Source: Bog-159 sp049511415
GTDB lineage: Bacteria > Acidobacteriota > Terriglobia > Bryobacterales > Bryobacteraceae
Assembly (NCBI GenBank): GCA_049511415.1
Contig: JBEKYC010000023.1
Location: 26,181 to 90,180, forward strand
DNA length: 64,000 bases
Reading direction: 5' to 3'
Shown: positions 34,473 to 42,323 of the stretch, in pieces
Layout: each line of letters begins with the position of its first letter
How positions within the stretch are numbered: the stretch's first letter is position 1
Notes under the pieces: model-generated
What the model was told of the DNA's origin: nothing
Database searches by the model: none
Seen by the model: only the letters and a program-made list of their open reading frames with translations
Translations under genes and position numbers: made by a program

Positions 34473-35870
34473 TCAGTTTCCTATAGGTATGGCGAGGGTC
34501 TGGGCGCCGCTCGCGGAGCCCAGGGTGAAGGTCAAGGGCACGGTGTTACTCGCGGCGACGGCTGGCACCACCACGTTGATCTGGTAGAGTCCCATATAGT
34601 CGGGAGCCAGTCCGTCGTAAGGCACCGTGGTGGCCGGCACACCGCCAAACGAGATAGTAAATGGCGCGGCGAGCGTATTGGCCTGCTCCACAAGCTGGCC
34701 GGGCGGAATGTTCGGACTCACGGAGCCGAAGCCGATCCCGTAGATTACGATGGTGTCGCCGGGCGCAGCGACCTGCGAGTTAATGCCGGAAAGCGCACCC
34801 GGCGGCAGGACGTAGGTGCCATCGGCAAATTGCGCTACCACGTATTGCGTGCCGTCGATCTTGAAATTGGGGGGCGCGAGCAGTCCGGGTTCCGTGGTGT
34901 TCACGGTGGCGGTGAAGGGCGGACTGCTACCCACGGCGGTCTGGACGACGATTGGTTGCGGTCCGGTGGGCACGCCTCCCGGCACCTGCACGTTCACCTG
35001 CAGCGGACTGACGTAATCCACGAAGGCTGGCAGCCCCGCGATGGTCACATTTGTGCCACCGAGCGTGGTCGGACCATCCACGCCGCCGGGGCCGCTGAAA
35101 TCGATGGTGCCCCACGTTTCGGCGCCCGCGGCCAGGTTGGTTCCGTAGATTTCGATCCAGGAACCGGGCGCGAAGGTGGGGAATTCGCCAAATGCGCTGG
35201 CGCTGACGGCCGCCACGATATTCGGCAAGGGAAACGCGGGGTAGTCGAACAGGATATACGATCCCACCGGCGAACCGGCGCCGAAGACCGCCGTGGTCGT
35301 GAAATCAAAATAGAATGCGCCGTTGGAGGGCGGTTGTGGAAACGATGCACTCACGTCAAAGGACCCGGGCGGGTTCGTGGTGGGGGTGCAGATGTTGCCG
35401 ACCGTGCAAATCTGCGCGGAACTTGAGGCGGCGACGGTGGAACCAAATGTGCCTTCCAGGATTTCAACGAAATCTCCGGAGCTGGCGTTAGTCTGAAATG
35501 CGGAGATCAGATCCATGGTGAGGGTGTCGGCTTGGGAGGGCCCGGTCCCGCATATTTCGCCGGCCGGGCACGATGCGCCGGCATTGCCGCGGTAGGTCAC
35601 CAGGAATAGATAGTAGACGTTGACCAGGCTGCCATTCGAATTATTCGCGCACGAAAGCGTTCCGGTGATGCTGTAAACGTCGCCATTGGCCAGAGTAACG
35701 GTATTGGCCAAGGGCAGACTGGCGGTCGAACTGAAGCCGAGCGGTTGCGAAGGACAACTGCCATCGAGGCAGTTGCCGTTGACTTGGAAACCGATGTTGG
35801 CCGCGGATGCGCCAGAGGCGCAGAGGGCGATCCCGAAAAGCAGCCTGAAGGGGCGGTTGAGATCCGGCAC
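34473..35870 (-). CDS. Exported protein with Solibacter-type C-terminal domain (TIGR03437)
   Basis: 465 residues from a GTG start. A signal peptide (RPFRLLFGIALCASGASAA) precedes an N-terminal beta-rich region of about 210 residues with paired cysteines (NGNCLDGSCPSQP, GASCPAGEICGTGPSQ). The C-terminal 240 residues match the TIGR03437 domain of Solibacter and relatives: FAPGSWIEIYGTNLAAG, VTIAGLPAFVDYVSPLQVNV, GDTIVIYGIGFGSVSPNIPP and YDGLAPDYMGLYQINVVVP. This IPT-like fold ends many secreted acidobacterial proteins. The role is unknown, probably at the cell surface. Confidence 0.88.
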   Translation of the reverse strand: MPDLNRPFRLLFGIALCASGASAANIGFQVNGNCLDGSCPSQPLGFSSTASLPLANTVTLANGDVYSITGTLSCANNSNGSLVNVYYLFLVTYRGNAGASCPAGEICGTGPSQADTLTMDLISAFQTNASSGDFVEILEGTFGSTVAASSSAQICTVGNICTPTTNPPGSFDVSASFPQPPSNGAFYFDFTTTAVFGAGSPVGSYILFDYPAFPLPNIVAAVSASAFGEFPTFAPGSWIEIYGTNLAAGAETWGTIDFSGPGGVDGPTTLGGTNVTIAGLPAFVDYVSPLQVNVQVPGGVPTGPQPIVVQTAVGSSPPFTATVNTTEPGLLAPPNFKIDGTQYVVAQFADGTYVLPPGALSGINSQVAAPGDTIVIYGIGFGSVSPNIPPGQLVEQANTLAAPFTISFGGVPATTVPYDGLAPDYMGLYQINVVVPAVAASNTVPLTFTLGSASGAQTLAIPIGN

Positions 35871-35873
35871 ACC

Positions 35874-35890
35874 GACAATTATATCCGGCG
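35874..35890 (-). promoter_or_regulatory. Shared TATAAT element, copy 2 (possible leaderless promoter)
   Basis: The same 17 bases as at 34450-34466. TATAAT (35878-35883) ends 7 bases before the GTG start of the TIGR03437-protein gene. The element lies in the 24-base gap behind folE, so the gene can be transcribed independently of the pterin operon. Confidence 0.55.
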
Positions 35891-35894
35891 AAAT

Positions 35895-36503
35895 TCAGGT
35901 GTGGTTGGGAGTCCGCACCAGCGCCAGAAATTCGTCACGGGTCTCTTTGCGATTGCGGAAAGCGCCCAGCATGGCGCTGGTCACGGCGCCGGAGTGCTGC
36001 TTTTCCACGCCGCGCATCATCATGCAGAAGTGGCGCGCTTCGCAGATCACGCCCACGCCCATGGGATCGATCAGATCCTGAATGGTCTGCGCGATCTGCT
36101 GGGTCATGCGTTCCTGAATCTGCAGGCGGCGCGCGAAGACGTCCACCAGCCGCGGCAGTTTGCTCAATCCGATGACGCGGTCGCGGGGGATGTAGGCGAC
36201 GTGGACTTTGCCGAAGAACGGGAGCATGTGATGCTCGCACATGCTGAAGAACTCGATGTCCTTCATGATCACCATCTCGTCGTACTTCACGGCGAACAAC
36301 GCGCCGTTGACCACCTTCTTTACGTCCATCTGGTAGCCGCTGGTCAGAAACCGCAGTGCGCGGTCGACGCGCTCGGGCGTGCGCTCCAGGCCTTCCCGGC
36401 GCACATCCTCTCCCAGTCGGTCGAGCATTTCTTTCACCAGAGGCGCAATCGACGGATCGGCCGGCGGGTTCATCACTTTCACCGTAGCTTTATGCGATTT
36501 CAT
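35895..36503 (-). CDS. folE: GTP cyclohydrolase I
   Basis: 202 residues from the ATG at 36503; the frame is open further but runs into the upstream gene. The enzyme turns GTP into 7,8-dihydroneopterin triphosphate, the entry to folate and biopterin. Motifs are FFSMCEHHMLPFFGKVHVAY (zinc-binding Cys and the following His), VIGLSKLPRLVDVFARRLQI, QERMTQQIAQTIQ and GVICEARHFCMMMRGVEKQH with the second zinc Cys. It overlaps the upstream PTPS gene by 14 bases. Being last in an operon with two PTPS genes, it likely feeds a biopterin or queuosine-type branch as well as folate. Confidence 0.96.
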   Translation of the reverse strand: MKSHKATVKVMNPPADPSIAPLVKEMLDRLGEDVRREGLERTPERVDRALRFLTSGYQMDVKKVVNGALFAVKYDEMVIMKDIEFFSMCEHHMLPFFGKVHVAYIPRDRVIGLSKLPRLVDVFARRLQIQERMTQQIAQTIQDLIDPMGVGVICEARHFCMMMRGVEKQHSGAVTSAMLGAFRNRKETRDEFLALVRTPNHT

Positions 36504-36924
36504 GGGCTGACACTTCAAATGCGTTGCGGCTGGTCTCCGCGATAGCCACGCCTTCCAGGCGCGGTCCATCCGCGGGAAACACCGCGCGCCAATTCTGTTT
36601 CAACCGCCGGACCACCTCGCGGCCCAGGTTCTCGGATGTGGGCACGACGGCGCGAAAGGCTTCCACTTCCTCGTTGAGATTGCGATGATCAAAAACTTCG
36701 ACGACCTCCCGCCGCACCAGGCCATCCAGCAGAACGGGGTCGACCACGCGCCCGGATCGGCTGTCCAACGGACCACTGACGCTCACGGCGATCTCGTAGT
36801 TGTGGCCGTGACCGAAAGGATTATTGCACTTGCCGTAGAGTTCGCGATTCTCCCCCTCGCTCAGTTGCGGCGCATGCAACCGGTGGGAGGCCGAAAAACG
36901 GTATTTGCGGGTAACCCGGATCAT
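36490..36924 (-). CDS. 6-pyruvoyl-tetrahydropterin synthase/QueD family, cysteine-containing paralogue
   Basis: 144 residues of the T-fold. Zinc ligands are His14 (FSASHRL) and His39/His41 (FGHGHNY). The catalytic cysteine is present at position 33 (YGKCNNPFGHGH, the classical PTPS motif), and DHRNLNEEV and TSENL carry the proton-relay His and substrate-anchoring Glu. Substrate is probably dihydroneopterin triphosphate from the neighbouring FolE. The YGKCNNP-GHGHNY form is that of true PTPS more than of QueD, but the product (6-pyruvoyl or carboxy-tetrahydropterin) cannot be fixed by sequence alone. Confidence 0.88.
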   Translation of the reverse strand: MIRVTRKYRFSASHRLHAPQLSEGENRELYGKCNNPFGHGHNYEIAVSVSGPLDSRSGRVVDPVLLDGLVRREVVEVFDHRNLNEEVEAFRAVVPTSENLGREVVRRLKQNWRAVFPADGPRLEGVAIAETSRNAFEVSAHEIA

Positions 36925-37337
36925 GCCGTGCCTCCAAAATAATCCACGAACAGGTCGGGCGTCTCGTACAGCCGCACGCCGTGCAACCGCGCCCGATTGG
37001 CCGCGAAGCGCGGCGCCAGGCGGTTCCAGATATCGATCGCTATATTCTCCGGCGTGGGAATCACACGATCGAAGGGCGCTACCTCGCGGTTCAAAAAGCG
37101 ATGGTCGTAGGCATCCACCACTTCCCGGTTGAGCACGTCTTTCAGTACCTTCAGATCCATCACCATGCCGGTAACCGGGTCGGGGGCGCCCTCCACGCTG
37201 ACCTCCAGCACGTAGTTGTGGCCATGACCGTAGGGATTGGCGCCAGCCCCGAACAGAGCCGTGTTCTCCGCATCGGAAAGCCGCGGGTTACGGCAAACGT
37301 GCGAGGCCGAGAATTCCACTTTGCGGGTGATCAGCAT
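36921..37337 (-). CDS. PTPS/QueD-family paralogue lacking the catalytic cysteine
   Basis: 138 residues, clearly homologous to the next gene. It keeps the zinc histidines (FSASH, YGHGHNY) and the DHRFLNREV and PTPENI motifs. The active-site segment reads FGAGANPYGHGH where the sister reads YGKCNNPFGHGH. Lys, Cys and Asn are thus replaced by Ala, Gly and Ala. A different cysteine sits two residues after the first zinc His (SHVCRNP). It starts the operon and overlaps the next gene by four bases. It may catalyse a different step or form a hetero-oligomer with its sister (inference). Confidence 0.88.
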   Translation of the reverse strand: MLITRKVEFSASHVCRNPRLSDAENTALFGAGANPYGHGHNYVLEVSVEGAPDPVTGMVMDLKVLKDVLNREVVDAYDHRFLNREVAPFDRVIPTPENIAIDIWNRLAPRFAANRARLHGVRLYETPDLFVDYFGGTA

Positions 37338-37400
37338 GGACAGCCAACTATTCGATGCAGCAAATGGATTGGAAGTACATTAAAATTATAGTTTCCAGAG

Positions 37401-37922
37401 ATGCAAAGCGTCAAAATCGATCAAATCCTCAAGTCCGGCATTGTCCTGTTGCTGGCGGTGCTGGTTTTTGTTTTGTATACTTCCATCCACGAGCGCATCG
37501 TGGGCGTGGGCGATAGCGCGCCGGAGTTCAGCATCACGGCGGATAATGGGCGCGTGATTACGGCGTCGAACTTCGGCGGACGGCTGCTGGTGCTCAATTT
37601 TTGGGCCACCTGGTGCCAACCGTGCGTGGAAGAGGTGCCCTCGCTCGATCAGTTCGCCCAGCAGATGGCGGGTTCCGGCGTGGTGGTGCTCGGCGTCAGC
37701 ATGGACACGGATGCCCAAAAGTATCGCGCATTCCTGGACCGCACGCACGTCTCCTTCATGACCGCGCGCGATCCCCAGGCCAAGATCAGCGCCGATTACG
37801 GTACGTTCAAGTACCCGGAATCGTACATTATCGACAGCAAGGGCCGGGTGGTGCAGAAGATCATCGGCGCCACCAATTGGACGGACGGCAGCATGGTGGA
37901 TGCGGTAAAGTCGTTTCTGTAG
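37401..37922 (+). CDS. TlpA/ResA-like membrane-anchored thioredoxin
   Basis: 173 residues. An N-terminal membrane helix (SGIVLLLAVLVFVLYTSI) is followed by a periplasmic thioredoxin fold. The redox motif WCQPC (Cys72, Cys75) lies in NFWATWCQPCVEEVP and the cis-proline region in TFKYPESYIIDSKG. It reduces or isomerises disulfides, for example during cytochrome c maturation. A TATAGT hexamer (37387-37392) ends 8 bases before the ATG. A short inverted repeat (37922-37942) follows the stop. Confidence 0.9.
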   Translation: MQSVKIDQILKSGIVLLLAVLVFVLYTSIHERIVGVGDSAPEFSITADNGRVITASNFGGRLLVLNFWATWCQPCVEEVPSLDQFAQQMAGSGVVVLGVSMDTDAQKYRAFLDRTHVSFMTARDPQAKISADYGTFKYPESYIIDSKGRVVQKIIGATNWTDGSMVDAVKSFL

Positions 37923-37950
37923 GGTCGGCCGCGGGCCGTCCCACACGACC

Positions 37951-39426
37951 ATGCTTCCGACGGCGGCCAAACAACAGCTCATTGCACGGCTCGGTCCGCG
38001 CGGATACCTGGACCGCCCCGAAGATCTCGCGCTGTATAGCTATGACGGCAGCGTCGAGACGGGCCGCCCCGAAATGGTGCTCTTTCCGCGCAGCACCGAA
38101 GAAGTCGTTTCCATCGTTAAAATTGCCGCGGAGCACGGGGTGCCCGTTGTTGGACGCGGCGCCGGCACCGGGCTGAGCGGCGGCGCCATACCGCGCGAAG
38201 GCGGCCTGGTGGTGGGCTTCGCGCGCATGAACCACATTCTCGAAATCGACCTGGAAAATGAGCGGGCGCTGGTCGAGCCGGGCGTAGTGAACCTGGATAT
38301 TACGCTGGCGGTCCAGGCGCAAGGTTACTATTACGCTCCCGACCCCTCCAGCCAGCGCGCTTGCACGATCGGCGGCAACGTCGCGGAAAATGCGGGCGGT
38401 CCGCACACACTCGCCTACGGCGTCACCACGAATCACGTTCTGGGCCTCGAATTCGTGCTGCCGGACGGTACGGTGGTAACTACCGGCGGCAAAGAAGTCG
38501 ATATGCCCGGCTACGATCTAACTGGCCTGCTGACCGGATCGGAAGGCACCATGGCCCTGATCACCAAGGTTATGGTGCGTCTGATGCGCAAACCGGAGAT
38601 GGTGAAAACCATTCTGGCCATCTACGACGCGGGCTTTCTGGACATGGAGACGCTCACGGTGCGCGACGCCGGCGTGGAGGATTGCGGCAACACGGTGGCG
38701 GAGATCACCGCGCGCGCCATCGTACCGGTGGCCATCGAGATGCTCGATGGCGTGATGCTGCGCATGGTCGAGCAGGCTACCCACGCCGGCTATCCCATGG
38801 ATGCGGCGGCCGTCCTGCTGATCGAACTCGAAGGATTACGCGAAACCGTGGAGGAGCAGGTGGCGCAAATCCAGGATGTCTGCAATTCCTGCCATGCGCG
38901 CGAAGTTCGGGTGGCCCAAACGCCGGAAGAACGCGAGTTGCTGTGGAAGGGCCGCAAAAACGCGTTCGGGGCCGTGGGACGCGTCAGCTCGTCTTATTAT
39001 GTGCAGGATGGCGTGGTGCCGCGCACCCAGATCGCGCCCGCTTTACGAGCGATCGCCGAAGCGGCCCAAAAGTACGGCCTCACCATCAGCAACATATTTC
39101 ACGCCGGAGACGGCAACCTGCACCCGATCATCCTGTTCGACGCGCGCAAGCCTGGAGATCTTGAGAAAGCCAGGGCCGCCGGCGCTGAAATTCTGGAGTT
39201 CTGCATCGGAGTAGGCGGATCCATCACCGGTGAGCACGGGGTTGGGATGGAGAAGAACGAGCTGATGGACCGCCAATTCTCGAGCGAAACTCTGGATATG
39301 ATGCGCAGCCTGAAGCAGATCTTCGATCCGGAGCAACGGCTCAATCCCGGCAAAATGCTGCCCACCGGGAAGGGCTGTCTGGAGATCCGGCAGCCGGCGC
39401 TGGGTACGGCCGGCGCGCCGTATTAA
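37951..39426 (+). CDS. glcD: FAD-linked glycolate/lactate oxidase subunit
   Basis: 491 residues. The FAD-binding PCMH domain (about 40-220) has VPVVGRGAGTGLSGGAIPRE, CTIGGNVAENAGGPHTLAYG and TGLLTGSEGTMALITKV. The C-terminal FAD-oxidase domain has SNIFHAGDGNLHPIILFD and SITGEHGVGMEKNELM. Both match GlcD of the glycolate oxidase complex, which oxidises glycolate to glyoxylate. The partners glcE and glcF are not found next to it, so D-lactate dehydrogenase or another 2-hydroxyacid oxidation is possible. Confidence 0.9.
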   Translation: MLPTAAKQQLIARLGPRGYLDRPEDLALYSYDGSVETGRPEMVLFPRSTEEVVSIVKIAAEHGVPVVGRGAGTGLSGGAIPREGGLVVGFARMNHILEIDLENERALVEPGVVNLDITLAVQAQGYYYAPDPSSQRACTIGGNVAENAGGPHTLAYGVTTNHVLGLEFVLPDGTVVTTGGKEVDMPGYDLTGLLTGSEGTMALITKVMVRLMRKPEMVKTILAIYDAGFLDMETLTVRDAGVEDCGNTVAEITARAIVPVAIEMLDGVMLRMVEQATHAGYPMDAAAVLLIELEGLRETVEEQVAQIQDVCNSCHAREVRVAQTPEERELLWKGRKNAFGAVGRVSSSYYVQDGVVPRTQIAPALRAIAEAAQKYGLTISNIFHAGDGNLHPIILFDARKPGDLEKARAAGAEILEFCIGVGGSITGEHGVGMEKNELMDRQFSSETLDMMRSLKQIFDPEQRLNPGKMLPTGKGCLEIRQPALGTAGAPY

Positions 39427-39451
39427 CTAGTGGCTAAACCGCCCGGGTTTC

Positions 39452-39649
39452 CTAGCTGCCTGCTTTGATAACAGCCGTGCTGAGGGTGGTGTTGGTGGTG
39501 CTCCAGATCTTGCTTACGTTGCTGCCCGCGCTGGTAAACAGGAGCGCCGAACAGAGCGAAACGAACGCCAGCAATAAGGTGTATTCGATTAGATCTTGCC
39601 CGGACTCCTGGCGCCAGAAGCCGTAGGCAAACTGCAGTATGTTCCCCAT
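39452..39649 (-). CDS. Flp-type (type IVb) pilin-like small protein
   Basis: 65 residues from the ATG at 39649; GTG 39655 is also in frame. The sequence WRQESGQDLIEYTLLLAFVS followed by a hydrophobic helix is the Flp/Fap prepilin pattern: cleavage after the G, then QDLIEY. The C-terminus (NVSKIWSTTNTTLSTA) is short and polar. No tad assembly gene is in the window, so it is an isolated pilin copy. TATAGT (39658-39663) ends 8 bases before this ATG. Confidence 0.85.
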   Translation of the reverse strand: MGNILQFAYGFWRQESGQDLIEYTLLLAFVSLCSALLFTSAGSNVSKIWSTTNTTLSTAVIKAGS

Positions 39650-39787
39650 AAACACTAACTATAGAGTCGCGGGGCTGTAGAAACAATGCTACGTTTGGTT
39701 TGCTATCGGCTACTGGAGTACTGTTAACCTTCGTTCTATCCGGCGAATCCTCTGGAACAAATTGCGGCGCGACGGTGTCTCACCGGT

Positions 39788-40552
39788 ATGCTCGAAGTCC
39801 GCGGCCTGACCAAGCTCTACACGCGCCGTCCCGCGGTCGAGGATGTCAACTTTACCATCAAACCCGGCGAAATCCTGGGATATCTTGGGCCTAACGGTTC
39901 CGGCAAGAGCACCACCGTCAAGATGCTGACCGGGCTGCTGGAGCCTTCCCGCGGCATGATCCTTTATCAAGGCCGCAACATCCGGCAGGATCTGATCGGG
40001 TACAAAAGGGTACTAGGCTATGTCCCGGAGGAGCCCAACCTCTATCCGTATCTGACGGGCCGTGAGTACCTGCAACTGGTGGGGCGGTTGCGTTGCCTGC
40101 CGGCGGCGGCGCTCGAATCCCGCATCGACCGGTTCCTGAATCTGCTGGCCTTGCACGAGCATCGGTACGCGCCGATTTCTTCTTATTCAAAAGGCATGAA
40201 GCAGAAGATCCTGATTTCCGCCGCGCTGCTTCACAATCCCGACGTGCTGGTGTTCGATGAGCCTCTTTCGGGGTTGGACGTGACCACCGGACTGGTCTTC
40301 AAAAATCTGATCAAGGCACTGGCGCGCGAGGGTAAGACAATTCTGTATAGCTCGCATGTTCTGGAGGTGGTGGAAAAAGTCTGCACCAATGTCATCATTT
40401 TGCGCAAAGGGAGCGTGGTTGCGAATGACTCGGTAGCGCATCTGCGGGCACTGATGGCGGTACCCTCGCTCGAAGACATTTTCTCGCAACTGGTCTTGCA
40501 GGAAGATACCGGTAAGATCGCGGAGGATATCGTCGAGGCCATGTGCGCTTGA
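39788..40552 (+). CDS. ABC transporter ATP-binding protein
   Basis: 254 residues. Walker A is GPNGSGKSTTVKML, the signature-like segment is YSKGMKQKILISAALLHNP, and Walker B is VLVFDEPLSGLD, with the H-loop in ILYSSHVLEVVE. The pattern is of the ABC-2 exporter class (CcmA/YadG-like). The membrane protein encoded 21 bases downstream is the evident partner. There is no Shine-Dalgarno sequence before the ATG. The transported substrate is unknown. Confidence 0.92.
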   Translation: MLEVRGLTKLYTRRPAVEDVNFTIKPGEILGYLGPNGSGKSTTVKMLTGLLEPSRGMILYQGRNIRQDLIGYKRVLGYVPEEPNLYPYLTGREYLQLVGRLRCLPAAALESRIDRFLNLLALHEHRYAPISSYSKGMKQKILISAALLHNPDVLVFDEPLSGLDVTTGLVFKNLIKALAREGKTILYSSHVLEVVEKVCTNVIILRKGSVVANDSVAHLRALMAVPSLEDIFSQLVLQEDTGKIAEDIVEAMCA

Positions 40553-40573
40553 TTCGGCCACCGAAGAACACCG

Positions 40574-42286
40574 ATGGAAACGGAGAATGAGTCCACCCAG
40601 TTTCGCGAGTTAGCCCGTCATTTCTTCAGCCGGTTTTTCGATAACGACCTGATCTCGCTGGATGGCGATATGCGCTCCACAGTCGTCAACATTTTGGCCA
40701 TGCTGGCCGCGCCCGGCATGCTGCTGCCGTTCCTGTTCATGTCCAAGTACGTCGCGCTCCAGAGAGAGCCCATGTTCGTGCGCGACCTGGCATCGCTGGG
40801 CGAGAAAGAATTCTTCATCTGCTTTTCCATGACCGTAATGGGACTGGTGACCGTGATCGAATGGGAGATGCTGTTCCCGGACCGCCGCGACTATGCCAAC
40901 CTGACGCCGCTGCCCATCCGGCTGGGCGTCATGTTCGGCGCGAAGATGGCCGCGCTGCTGGCCTTCCTGGGCATCTTCTCCCTGGCTATCAACGCCTTCT
41001 CACCGGTGATGTTTACCGCCGTGGTGGCGCAGAAGGGATCCCTGATGATGTTGGCCGGTTTCGCGCGCTGCCATATCGTCAGCGTGCTGGCGGCCAATAC
41101 TTTCGTCTTTTTCCTATGCGTGGCGGCGCAAGGTATTCTGATGAACCTGCTCGGATATCGTCTGTTCCGGCGCGTCTCGCCCTACGTCCAGTTCGGGCTG
41201 GTGGCGCTGCTGATCCTGATGTTCCTGCTATCCGGCCGGATCGTCTCCCTCCTGCACCCGTACGCCTCCGTCAATAGCCCGGCGGTGTCCTGGTTTCCGC
41301 CGCTCTGGTTTCTGGGTCTCTATCAGACGCAGTTAGGTTGGACTAATCCCGTATTCCGCGAGTTAGCGTCCACGGCGCGCATGGCCGCCGGGTTTACCGT
41401 GATTGCCGCCGTCGCGGCGTACCTGATCAGTTACAAAAGACACGTCAAGCGCTCGCTCGAAAGCGAAGATAGCCTCTCCCACCAGCCGTCCGCCCTGGAA
41501 ATCGCGGTGTGCCGGCTGTGCGACCGCTTCCTCGTACGCCACAGCCTGGAACAAGCCGCTTTCTATTTCGTATGGCACACGCTCACGCGCAGCCGCCGGC
41601 ACAAGCTGTTCTTTGCCGCATACGTGGCGGCCGGCTGTGCCCTGATCTTCGAAGGTTTGGCCGTGCTGGTGGCGCGCGGCGGCAATGCCTGGATGTACCA
41701 CCCCATCCCCGAATTGCTGCCGGCCCCCTTGATCCTCGCATTTTTCCTGCTGTGCGGCATGCGCCACGTCTTCGCCATCCCCGCCGAACTGAAAGCCAAT
41801 TGGATGTTCCAGGTGTCCGACCGCGGCCAGGCGCGCATCTGCCTGAAAGGCGTGAAGAAAGCCATGATCGCACTGGGCGTGATCCCGCTGTTCGTTCTCC
41901 TGCTTCCCTTGCACGTACTGTTCTGGGGCTGGCCGGCCGCGCTGCTGCACATGATGTTCGGCGTGGTGGTGGCCTGTCTGTTAGTGGAAGTGCTGCTGGT
42001 CAGTTTTGAGAAGTTTCCATTTACCTGCTCCTATCTGCCGGGTAAGGCCAACCTGAAAGTCTCCTGGCCGATCTATCTGTTCGGCTTCACCACTTATGTC
42101 TCTGCACTTCTGACGCTCGAATATTGGATGTTGCAGCGACCCGTGCGATTTGTCTGGCTGCTGGCGCTGATCGTCCTGGTGCACGCCGCCTTGGCCCTCT
42201 ACCGCTGGCGCGTCGGGCGGGCAGTCAGCTTGGTGTTCGACGAGCAGCCCGAGCCGCTGGTCCGCACGCTGAACCTGTGGGCGTAA
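40574..42286 (+). CDS. Large polytopic membrane protein, probable ABC permease
   Basis: 570 residues with about twelve membrane helices in two groups. Examples are ILAMLAAPGMLLPFLFM, AALLAFLGIFSLAINAFS, FGLVALLILMFLLSG and LLALIVLVHAALALY. A polar middle segment (about 290-330) carries SLESEDSLSHQPSALEIAVC. It is not a canonical ABC2_membrane domain by eye, but its position behind the ATPase and the internal duplication of membrane regions support a permease role. It is similar in layout to other long acidobacterial ABC-linked membrane proteins. Confidence 0.75.
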   Translation: METENESTQFRELARHFFSRFFDNDLISLDGDMRSTVVNILAMLAAPGMLLPFLFMSKYVALQREPMFVRDLASLGEKEFFICFSMTVMGLVTVIEWEMLFPDRRDYANLTPLPIRLGVMFGAKMAALLAFLGIFSLAINAFSPVMFTAVVAQKGSLMMLAGFARCHIVSVLAANTFVFFLCVAAQGILMNLLGYRLFRRVSPYVQFGLVALLILMFLLSGRIVSLLHPYASVNSPAVSWFPPLWFLGLYQTQLGWTNPVFRELASTARMAAGFTVIAAVAAYLISYKRHVKRSLESEDSLSHQPSALEIAVCRLCDRFLVRHSLEQAAFYFVWHTLTRSRRHKLFFAAYVAAGCALIFEGLAVLVARGGNAWMYHPIPELLPAPLILAFFLLCGMRHVFAIPAELKANWMFQVSDRGQARICLKGVKKAMIALGVIPLFVLLLPLHVLFWGWPAALLHMMFGVVVACLLVEVLLVSFEKFPFTCSYLPGKANLKVSWPIYLFGFTTYVSALLTLEYWMLQRPVRFVWLLALIVLVHAALALYRWRVGRAVSLVFDEQPEPLVRTLNLWA

Positions 42287-42323
42287 GGGCGGCTTATCGA
42301 CCCGCTATTGGTATAGTTGCAGA

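Noticed and set aside
37922..37942. Short imperfect hairpin after the TlpA-like gene as a terminator
   Set aside because: Stem has a mismatch, a three-base loop and no T run, and the next gene begins nine bases later, so I did not list it as a feature.
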